From Anisus vortex (taxonomy: Eukaryota; Mollusca; Gastropoda; Planorbidae), in NCBI GenBank assembly GCA_949126835.1, contig OX421496.1:17799844-17863843 (forward strand): DNA of 64,000 bases. The letters are read 5' to 3'. Shown here one piece after another: positions 23,701 to 35,700 of this stretch. How positions within the stretch are numbered: position 1 is the stretch's first letter; every line of letters begins with the position of its first letter. Below the pieces are notes generated by a model, which was given only the letters and a program-made list of their open reading frames with translations, was not told the origin of the DNA and did not search any database. The position numbers and the translations under genes were made by a program.

Positions 23701-26700
23701 TTCTCTGTCCTCCACAATTCTTGATTTGCTGCCTCTTTGTCTCTCTTTTCTTGCTCAAGGTTGACAGGAGTTAACATCCCTGATAAGAACTCGGTATTAA
23801 AAGCAAACCTATAGATAGAATATACACAAAAGAAAATTAGCTACATTAGACACTGTGGACCTTCATAAAAAAAAACAAGAAAGTATTTTTGTATGATGTC
23901 TCACTACATTTTACACTGTGGACCTTCATAAAAAAAAACAAGAAAGTATTTTTGTATGATGTCTCACTACATTTTACACTGTGGACCTTCATAAAAAAAA
24001 AACAAGAAAGTATTTTTGTATGATGTCTCACTACATTTTACACTGTGGACCTTCATAAAAAAAAACAAGAAAGTATTTTTGTATGATGTCTCACTACATT
24101 TTACACTGTGGACCTTCAAAAAAAACAACAAGAAAGTATTTTTGTAAGATGTCTCACTACATTTTACACTGTGGACCTTCATAAAAAAAAACAAGAAAGT
24201 ATTTTTGTAAGATGTCTCAATACATTTTACACTGTGGACCTTCATAAAAAAAACAAGAAAGTATTTTTGTAAGATGTCTCACTACATTTTACACTGTGGA
24301 CCTTCATAAAAAAAACAAGAAAGTATTTTTGTATGATGTCTCACTACATTTTACACTATGGACCTTCATACAAAAAAACAAGAAAGTATTTTTGTAAGAT
24401 GTCTCACTACATTTTACACTGTGGACCTTCATAAAAAAAAACAAGAAAGTATTTTTGTATGATGTCTCACTACATTTTACACTGTGGACCTTCATTCTCA
24501 CTAGATTCACACTAAATCCTTGATTATACAAAACACTTTTAATAAAATTGACAAGTTTTTTCTTTTACCTGGCATTAGGGCGCTCTTCTCTAAGGTAGCG
24601 CTTCAATTCATTTTTGGCCAGCTGTGTGCTATTCAGATGTTGGTTACTATAATTAAATACTGGATTCGTGGGATAAGAGAAATGAAGTTTTTTGTTTTTG
24701 GCCCTTTCGGTATGGATGGCATCACTTTTAGTTTTCACATCATTCTGGTAATTTAATTGGCAAATAACAGAATTTAAAATATATAAAAAATTTACAATTT
24801 ATAAAATAGCAGTCATAAAATTACATGCCAGCTATTTTACTAATATTAATGTAAGAATTATGGTCAGGGCTAGGTAAAATGTTTTATAGATTTAAAATAC
24901 TTAAAAAAAAATTCAGTACTGTAAAGTGTTAAAAATGTATAATTGCAACTAATACTTACAATATTAGCAAGCATAAAGTTCTTGGGTGTTTCTTCAGTGT
25001 TCACTTTGTCTATGTAATCAGTGTTGAAGTTATCCATTGGTTCTCTAGATTTGCTTGATTCAACGTGGGCTGCTGAAGGCTCCTGCAGTACTTCCATTGG
25101 TTCATCTTGTTCAATGGCAAGTTGCAGCTCTGAACATCATTTATAATATAGGGGGAAAATATAATTTTTTTATTTATTTTGTAGCCTACTTTTACCTAGA
25201 TATTTTATGACTGAGAGTTATTAAAAAAACAAAAACTCTTTCAACATTTGACAAAATAATGTGTGGAACAATTTTTGTCATTGGGTCTTATTTGATATAA
25301 GAAGATGGGCCATAAGCACTGAAAATTTATTTACATTCCACACATATATTGTGTTGTGGCCAGTGGGCTGCCTGTTGCACATATGGTGGGTTTGTGTGGG
25401 AGGAAAACTAAATTATCCAACAGCTTTTTTTTTCAACAAATTAAGTCACACTTTAATTAATTAGAAAAACTGCAAAAAAAATAAATTTACTTGATTTACA
25501 CTGACCTATACATTAATTAAAGTTGCAGGCCAGATACAATGAAATAACACTGAGCAAACTCTACTAGTAAAAGAAATTTGATAAACAATGTGTGAACAGA
25601 AAAAAAGGTCGATATAAAGAATATCAAAGCTCTGTATAATTGACTATGAATATAATTAATAATTTAGTCTAATACCAATCGCCCTAGTTATCACTGACTG
25701 TGATGTTTAAGTTGTTCAACATGTGAAACAAGACCATATGAATATTAGAAAATGTAATCTGTACGAATCAATGAATGAGATGTTGTGGGATCAATTGCCA
25801 GGCTATAAAAAGCTCCAAGAATGTGACAGGGGACGGTTACCTAATTTGACATAAGATGTCATTGTGTAGATATGTATTTAGTTTCACTGTGTGATGAGAG
25901 ATCATTTGAATGAGCATCATTATAAATGCATTGAACCTTTTATCATTCACACAAGTTCTCCTCAATAATTAAAATTTATCAAGAACTCATGAGTTGGTTA
26001 TATCATTTGCTGTCACTGCACTGACCTTCATAATCTTTCTGTGTGAATGGCACACCAAACTCTCTGCTCATTGTAACAACCATTTCTGCTGTTGGAAACA
26101 AGTCATTTCTTACAACATGTGTCATTTTGTTCAGTTTAGTTATCTGTGGAGAGAATGAAAGATAATTGTTCATAAATTATAACTGTATGGTAGATTATAT
26201 TGTATATTCTATAGATAATATAATGGGTGAATCATGACGTAAAGGCAATATTTTCAACTCTATTTTCTTATTATCTCCCCTTATGCCTTGTGAAATGGTA
26301 ATCATCTGTTCCTGTTACCAGGTCTAATTATTATGTGACTGAAGCCGCACAAAAGCATCACACATCTCATCCCAAACTTTTATCAGAAACATTTTGAAGT
26401 AAGTGGCCTTACTAAAGGAAGAGCTAAGGTGAAATGTTGATGAAACTTATAAGTCAAAGTTGTAACCGTGTGCATTACTTTTTGGCATTAATAACCATCT
26501 GAACAACAACGCTATGAAAGTAGTGAATAGCATTTACCTGCTGTAGCCTAATCAGGGCTTCGTAGCAAGGCTTAAACACCATGTCCCTGATATACAGTAA
26601 GGGCTGCTGTACAATCAGACGCAGGGGCTCGTGAAGTTTTACTTTGCACAGGTCTACGTCCAGTGGGCCATACAGACGCTTGCTGAAACTCAGATTGGAG

Positions 26701-29700
26701 TTGTACAAAACTTTCACGTCTGCAAGGAAGCAGGAAAATATTTACACACATTTTTATAAACATACATATGCAAATATATATATATATAAATCTAAATGTA
26801 GATGTTTCCATATAAAAATTAAAATTGATAAAATATATATCTAACACATAGTTGAACTACATCAGTTAATTCTAGCACTTCATTAAAACATCAACTTAAT
26901 TTCTCTATCTGGCACAAGCTCTGCCAAAAATGAATTTTTAAAGATAATTAGAAAATGATAAGATTAAAAGCCCTTCAGGTAAATAAATAGTCTCTGTATT
27001 TCAATGTGTCTAATAAATAATTTAAGAACATTTCTGTAATGATTTAAATCTTAAATCAGCAGTTTCCTGCTGTGGCACCCTGGGGAGCTGCAATGTCTTT
27101 TTTTGGGAGGTGGGTAATAAAAATTTTCAAACACTTTCCATTTCATCTCGATGTTTTAAAATTTGGGTTTGACTTAAGGAAGTGCATCATGGGAAAAACA
27201 TTACTTCAAAAATGGCGCCCTGAGTGGAAAAAGTTTGGGAATCCCTGTACTAAATAGATGAATAGTATTTGTAAAATGCTATTGACCTGAACCTTCAGGC
27301 TGAGGTAAGGCTTCCCACAAAGTTAAGATAGCGCCATCCCTAAGGCCTTCTAAGACAAAAATGTGTCTTTCTCCATCTAGCACATGAAATCCTGTCACAA
27401 TGTCCAAGTTTAAGCTGTTCTGTTGAATTCTGGTGACAAAATTACAAAAGCTTATTACTCTAATGGTAGAATATGGGCGTAGCTCTCTTGTTAAAGGTAC
27501 TGAGACTGCCTAAACTGTCTTTCTTTAGTGCACTTTAAATTTAAAGACATTTAAAACTTAAAGAGCCTTTTGAGATCTAAATTAGAGACCTATTTATTCT
27601 TACAGTATTTATTTTAACAGCCCCCCCACCCCCCCACCCCAAAATGAATAAGTACTTTTTGCAAGTGAGCTACTGATATAAATATTAATTAGACTGACAA
27701 TTTAATGGCTTTAACTTATTATTGTTTTAAACGCACTGCTTTAATGTACTTTAGTGAGGTCTCCTCAGATTTAAAATGTAACAATGCATTTCCTCAGCTA
27801 ACCACCTGCACTAGTGTCAGTGTTTAAATACCATGGCCAATAACTCTATTCACAAGACTCACATGGACAGCTTATAGGCACTAGTGTCAGTGTTTAAATA
27901 CAAGGGCTAATAACTCTATTCACAAGACTCACATGGGCAGCTTATAGGCACTAGTGTCAGTGTTTAAATACCATGGCCAATAACTATATTCACAAGACTC
28001 ACATGGACAGCTTATAGGCACCAGTATCAGTGTTTAAATACCATGGTCAATAACTCAATTCACAAGACTTACATGGACAGCTTATAGGCACCAGTGTCAG
28101 TGTTTAAATACCATGGTCAATAACTCAATTCACAAGACTTACATGGACAGCTTATAGGCACCAGTGTCAGTGTTTAAATGCCATGGCCAATAACTCTATC
28201 TACTAAACTCACATGGACAGCTTAAAGGCACCAGTGTCAGTGTTTAAATACCATGGCCAATAACTATATCCACTAAACTCACATGGACAGCTTATAGGTT
28301 GCCAGAGCAGCGTCTATAACATGCTGGGGTAAAGTGTTCAGGCTGAGTGCTGCAGCATTAAAACCCATCACTAGAGTTTGTATGTGGTGCAACATGTTCA
28401 AGTTGTTGTAGTCCAACATAAAGATGATGCGGTTAAATGGACTCTGATAAGATGAACACTTCATTAGAAACATTTTGTCATAAAATGGTATTTAGAATTT
28501 CAATAAATTTAATTGTTTCTTTTTAATCAGCTATAAAAAGATTAAAAGTAACATTTATTTCAATAAGAAATATTTACATTTTCTTTTATTGTTAAAAAGT
28601 TATTTACTTTCAATTTTTAGTTTCAATTTTAATATTTTAGTATAGTATACAAATTCTTAAGTTCAGTTTGAAGACAGTTAGCTGATTAATAACTAAATGC
28701 ATGTAGATAATAATTCACCTTTTTTGATGTTGGAATAAACTCTTTGGCTAGAGCTGCTTGTGTAGTGATGATTGGATGAGCAAGCTGAATGATCACATTC
28801 AGTGTAGACATGTGATCTATATAGTGACCAGCTTGAATTGGACTTTCAACTAAAGAATTTCAGATTAATTGCAATGCTTATAATAACACCAAAAAATTGT
28901 AACAAAAACTTTTAATGGTTGACAAAAAGACAGAAATATTGTAAAAGGCATAAACCTAGATATCAAAGCAAAGGTTCTTTTTGACCTTTAAACTGCACTC
29001 ACCTGGGCCGTCCACTGCACCTGCAACACCAATCAGCTTCCCAGACTGGACATTGTCACTGCCCAAGATGTCTGGTATTGGGCAATTTTTTATTGGCACT
29101 TTCAGCTTGAGATACTTAATTCCCAGAAGCAGTTCTGACAAGTTCACTGTGGTAACACCGTAAGGGTCCCATGGTTTGTCTCTGCCATGGAATGGATTAT
29201 AGAGTGTGCGTCGACCTACAGACATAGATAGTGAGTTGACATTTTGTACTTCCATTAATCTATGTATTCCTCCCTCTATTGTTACATAATCCTATAAAAA
29301 TATGCATGGCTACTTGTAGTAATGTGTGGTAAATGATGTACTCATAGGGAGGTGGACACTTTAACTAATTCATTACATTCAAAATCAGACACACTTATTG
29401 AATTATAAAAATAAAAAAAGATGTCAAAAGAGATTTACTTTCAACTGTTCCAACATTAGCTATTTTCTGATCTTCAAGGTCATCACCAAAAAGCTTGGGT
29501 TCCACACTAACTGCTTCTGGCTTTCTGTCACGATCATGGACTTCAATCTCAAGTCCTGGACCATTCAGATATTCCATTAGCAGCCCAGTGTCTGTATCAC
29601 CTTTAAAAAAAATCATAGTTGGAAAATCAATTTCTGACTAGTACTTAATATTAATAGAACCGCATGTGCAAGTATATGTATGGTGCAAGTGCCGCAGGTA

Positions 29701-32700
29701 AGGGAGGCAAAGGAGACGCCCATCACCTCGGGTGCCATACCAAGCGCTAAAAGAAGAGGGGCTACAAAGGCACCTGATAACTTATAAAATAATAGGGCAC
29801 AGCGCAAATTATTGTTTCTACCCTGGGCGCCAAACTTCCTTACTGCTGCTTTATGTATTTAGAGTTGTATACATTTCTTGCTAAATTGTTTCATACACTT
29901 ACCAAGTAAGACAACATTAATATTCTCCCAATAGATGTTTTTGTTGTGGGACTTGCCAGAGGTCACATATTCAGGTTGATCAAAGAACTTGTACTTGCAG
30001 AAAGCAGGTAAACATCTAGAATGGAGAAATGGAGAAACATTTCATGTTACACATATAAGTATATTTAAATCATGCTTATAGCTCTTATGTTTAACCCTCA
30101 AGGAACTGTATTATTAAGACAAGTGTACTTTTAAAAGTCAATGTATTTTTTATTATGTTATGGACACTCCTTTTATAAAGAAAATAAATGTCTTTGTTTT
30201 GCGTATACAGAAATTTATTTTTTTGTATATACAGAAATTTATTTGTTTTGTGTATACAGAAATTTATTTTTTTGTATATACAGAAATTTATTTGTTTTGT
30301 GTATACAGAAATTTATTTGTTTTGTGTATACAGAAATTTATTTGTTTTGTGTATACAGAAATTTATTTGTTTTGTGTATACAGAAATTTATTTGTTTTGT
30401 GTATACAGAAATTTATTTGTTTTGTGTATACAGAAATTTATTTGTTTTGTGTATACAGAAATTTATTTGTTTTGTGTATACAGAAATTTATTTGTTTTGT
30501 GTATACAGAAATTTATTTGTTTTGTGTATACAGAAATTTATTTGTTTTGTGTATACAGAAATTTATTTGTTTTGTGTATACAGAAATTTATTTGTTTTGT
30601 GTATACAGAAATTTATTTGTTTTGTGTATACAGAAATTTATTTGTTTTGTGTATACAGAAATTTATTTGTTTTGTGTATACAGAAATTTATTTGTTTTGT
30701 GTATACAGAAATTTATTTGTTTTGTGTATACAGAAATTTATTTGTTTTGTGTATACAGAAATTTATTTGTTTTGTGTATACAGAAATTTATTTGTTTTGT
30801 GTATACAGAAATTTATTTGTTTTGTGTATACAGAAATTTATTTGTTTTGTGTATACAGAAATTTATTTGTTTTGTGTATACAGAAATTTATTTGTTTTGT
30901 GTATACAGAAATTTATTTGTTTTGTGTATACAGAAATTTATTTGTTTTGTGTATACAGAAATTTATTTTGTTCAACCATGACAGTTGGTGAGTGGAAAGA
31001 AAAGTAAATGATTTTTCAAAACTCTCCCAACCAAATTACTTCATAAACATTATAATTATCTCCCTTGTTTTAAACCTTTTTTTTTAGCGCTGTAGATTAC
31101 AGCTAAAGCATTGCACAGCCCCTCCGAAAAACAATTGCAATGAGCAGATTCTTCAAAATAAATTTACACTACAGTGAACATATTTTATCGACACCTCACA
31201 TATTTCATTGTGTTTTAAAACAATGATGGTGGGGGGTGGGGGACCAAAAGACAAAGTGAATTACTTTTCATTCAAATAAGCGTGTGACAAAGGAGTGTCC
31301 GGCAGGTCAGTAGCGTTGTCAATCCGTATCATCATTGGGTTGAGGTTCTCCTTCTGCCCATCTGATAGTAGCGGTACATTTACAGAAACACCAAGAAATA
31401 TGTCTTCAATGCCACTAACTGGAGCCTCCAGGCGCCTTGTTACGTATTTACAGTCTGGATGATAAAATACATGTTTAACAATGCTAGATAGTCATTACAA
31501 CATCTAAATTTTAGTAAGAGAACTGTACTTGACATGGCTTTTAAAATACATGCTTTTAATGACCTAAACAAAAAGCTTAGGGTTGCAGTTGAATAGAACT
31601 CAACAGGTCCTAAATTAGTGGTTCATTTGTCACCAATTTCTGGTGTAAAGTCCTGGGACTTTAAAAGCCACTAGGATAGATTACAAGGTTAAGAAGGGAA
31701 GTCATCATTAATGATATGACCACAAAAACATCTAAAACCTTTTTGCAACAACAGTTAGGAATATATTCTTTGGAAAATGAATTTTAACTACCTTTAAATG
31801 AAAACTATAACATGTTAGTAGACCATCAACCTAACAATCAAAGTATTTATATTTTGTGATACTATATTTGTATATGGTACTAAAATAAGTCATTTGTAAG
31901 AAGAAAAAGATAACTTTATCAAGTGAATTCTACATTTAATGTTGTTCTGACAATATCTTATAATGTTAAAAAACACTAATCTCTAACTATTACTGCACAG
32001 CTTCAGCTGGGAGCCTTAGTTTCTTACACTAATCTCTAACTATTACTGCACAGCTTCAGCTGGGAGCTTTAGTTTCTTACACTAATCTCTAACTATTACT
32101 GCACAGCTTCAGCTGGGAGCCTTAGTTTCTTACACTAATCTCTAACTATTACTGCACAGCTTCAGCTGGGAGCCTTAGTTTCTTACACTAATCTCTAACT
32201 AATACTGCACAGCTTCAGCTGGGAGCCTTAGTTTCTTACACTAATCTCTAACTATTACTGCACAGCTTCAGCTGGGAGCCTTAGTTTCTTACACTAATCT
32301 CTAACTATTACTGCACAGCTTCAGCTGGGAGCCTTAGTTTCTTACACTAATCTCTAACTATTACTGCACAGCTTCAGCTGGGAGCCTTAGTTTCTTACAC
32401 TAATCTCTAACTATTACTGCACAGCTTCAGCTGGGAGCCTTAGTTTCTTACACTAATCTCTAACTATTACTGCACAGCTTCAGCTGGGAGCCTTAGTTTC
32501 TTACACTAATCTCTAACTATTACTGCACAGCTTCAGCTGGGAGCCTTAGTTTCTTACACTAATCTCTAACTATTACTGCACTGCTTCAGCTGGGAGCCTT
32601 AGTTTCTTACCACCAAATAGAAGAGCTAGCCTAAGGGGAATTGTACAGATGCCATGTTTCTTTATGTACTCTGCCATGATCTTTGCCTGTTCTGCCATTT

Positions 32701-35700
32701 TCTTTAGCTCTCTTTGATCTTCTTTGCCAGCTGTCTTGGCAGACTTCCCTAGTGTAAGTGGACAAAGTAAGCATTATTTTATGAGTTTATAGACAAGATA
32801 AGAAGATTCTTACATCCTTGGTCCAAAACTTCTGCGGGCTGGCAGGAATTGGAGGTTGGTAGGGATAGAACCCAGGTTGTCATGTCGCCAGTCGGGTATA
32901 CTAACTGCAGGACTGATTTATAAGTGTCTCAAAAATATGGACCAGCCTTCTGGCTCTTACACCCAGAGGATAACGATGTTAAGGGGTGGACCAAGAAGGC
33001 GCACACCATGATCCTGTCTGACCAATTCCATTCCTAGGGCCGATGAAGCAGTGCTCACTGGTTTCCATGGCCATGGCATACTAGTAGATTGCTTGGTCAG
33101 CACAAAGCCCAACTGCCTTAACTTTTCTTCAGCCAATGTCAGGTACCTGTCAGAGCTGGGTAGACTCATGTACACCCTGAGTAGACCAATCTTAACCATC
33201 ACCAGGGTTTGAACCTGAACCTTCCATATACCAGTTAGAGGGCATGCTGCTAATTTACCACCAGGCCCCAAACAACAAATTTGCTATGATTTTATATTTG
33301 TTTTTTATTTATTTATTTTTCTGTAATATAAGGTAAGTATTACAAAGAGAGATTAATATAATGGTTTAAGTTAATGGAAACCCAGGCTGAAATGATATTG
33401 TAATTATCTCCCTTGATGGTCTATAGAGCAGACTTCCAAAGTAGTGCATTTGAGCCATTTTCAAAGGTTGTACCTCATTTAGTACATGGCAACACTAAGG
33501 AAACAATAGTGGCTCTGCAAGGTGCCCAGAATATGTCTAGGACAAACTTTTAGTAGCAACCTAGTCACAAGGTGCTGATGTACCACAACTGCTTATGATT
33601 TAATATTTAAGTTCTCTTTTTCTTTGTGATTTTCAGTGTTGGGATGTGAAAGAAAATGGGTCATCTGTTCACCATTTAATTTCAACAGTTGATTGACTAT
33701 AATGACAGTGAACTGTTTAGTTCAAAATCAAATGTATTTGTTGGCAATGACTGTTTCATTTTTCGACATACAATAATTGTTATATGTTGATCTACAAGGT
33801 AAATATATGTAAATATATGTAAATTTATGTAAATATATGTAAATATATGTAAATTTATGTAAATATATGTACATTTCTCTTGAGACCCTTTGTTCCACAA
33901 GAGTTACAAGAAATTAAGTCAAGTGAGTCATGTACATTTCTATTAGCAGAGCTTTAAATTGTACAGGGATGAAAAGCTCACTGGATGTTAAAGCCACAAC
34001 ATACTAGGGTATTACGTAATCAGTGCAATGCCCAGAAGCTTGTAACTTTTCATAAAGGTTGTTGGGTCGAGTACTCAGGGCCGCCCTCTCCTGAATGGCC
34101 ATCCAACACTCTGCCACAAGATCACCATGTCCCAATACAACTAGTTGTCAGTGCAACTAACTAAACAGTTTGAGAAATAGTATTTATTTTTACCTGCTTC
34201 AGAGTGAGGTTGATTTTTTGATTTTTTAGTTTTATCTGGTGTATCTTTAGGAGTTGGCATGTCTGTTCCAGCAAGTTGACTCAAATGGTCAAAAGCTCTG
34301 AAAAACCCCAGAGTAAAACAAACAATCATAAATTTAACATTCTCAGGGATAATAGATATAGTTAGTTGCTGCAACCATAGCTTTTATGGTTAGAGGCAGC
34401 ATCTAGTTTTTTTTTGTGTTACACTCCCTAAATGATATAAAATCCATTCAAACAATTGACATATTTATATAGCGCTTTTCATAACAAAGTCTTTGAATGC
34501 GCTTTACATTTACCATATGTTATTAAAATAAATAAAAAAAATGGGTTTTCAATTTTGTTTTTTAAAATGTCAATATTGTGGGCTTGTTTAATTGTGTTCG
34601 GAAGTTCATTCCACCACACATGTGATACGACGCTGTATGAGCGAGCTGCAAATGTTTCTTTTTTTAAGCATGGTACTTTGAGCTGTAGATGGATTTTGTT
34701 TGAACACAATCCTCTTTTCTCTGACCATGGATCTGACCATTCATGTTGTAAATTGTAAGCTCTGTTTCATGCATCCAAGGTAAGAAGTTCCACAGTACAG
34801 AGAGCTGGGACTGATAATCCCTTATAGTCCTGGAGTGCTGCTAAGCCTCAGATGAGATCAATAAGAGAAAGGGTTTCCCTCAAATCTCCCTAAGGGATAC
34901 ATGGGAGTTTTTACCATCAAATTTTTTATTTAAAAAATTGACAGCTGGTCCATTTTATAATTTCTCAACATAAAATAGTAACCTCAATAACTGAAAGAGT
35001 GAGGGAAATAAAATTATCTTTTTAAAATTGCGATGCCAGAGAATCAATTTTACTCTGAAGGTCTACTCAAGTGAAAATAAATCTGCATTTGACATATTTA
35101 TATCCATATACAGAATTTGGATGAAGTAGTATAGTGGTAAAATAAAATCTGCATGTGACATATTTATATCTATATTTTGGATGAAGTAGTATAGTGGTAA
35201 ATTGTTTCCAATTGTGGGTTCAAATTAGATTTCTCTCAGGAATCTTTTATCAAGCATAAACAATGTCACTGTGGACTTGGCTGCTGAAACGGTCAATTGG
35301 GGACTAGCCACATCACTTCCTTACAGGACCAGATGATGAGGGACTAGCTATATCATTTCCTTTCAGGATCAGATGATAAAAACTGATCACTCTCACATTG
35401 TCTAAAAAACTTTGTTTAACCCCTTCATTACTCATTGTGCTATATTGCCAGTTAATTATTCTGGAGAAAACTAATTGTTTAAATGTAATATGACTTAACA
35501 GGAATTATACGCCAGGGAGGATTAAAAAGGGAAGAAAAAAAAGTTACATATCAAACAAGAAGAATTAAATTACCCAACAAACAATTTTCACTTTTGTTTA
35601 TGTAAGACGTTCATGGTAATAAGTGACAATATTTACTTTCCACTTTGTCCATCCTTGTTTGGCACAGCCACTAAAATTTTAGTGTTTGCAGAAAGGGTTT

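Noticed and set aside
23238..23777. 178-residue plus-strand frame and 83-residue minus-strand frame
   Set aside because: Generated by the 18-bp array. The genuine coding segment here is the minus-strand CFAP92 exon 23808-23610.
23779..23781. Alternative acceptor (TTATCAG|GG) for CFAP92 exon 23808-23610
   Set aside because: It would shift the reading frame after the previous exon and give an early stop. The acceptor CTATAG|GTTTGC at 23808 keeps the frame.
30141..31007. Three overlapping open frames of 267-288 residues
   Set aside because: They are the same 25-bp tandem repeat read in three frames. The unit has no stop codon, so long frames arise automatically; the array also lies within a CFAP92 intron on the opposite strand.
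34456..34758. 100-residue plus-strand frame
   Set aside because: Antisense to the LINE C-terminus, which has the recognisable RSYS...WNELP signature on the minus strand.
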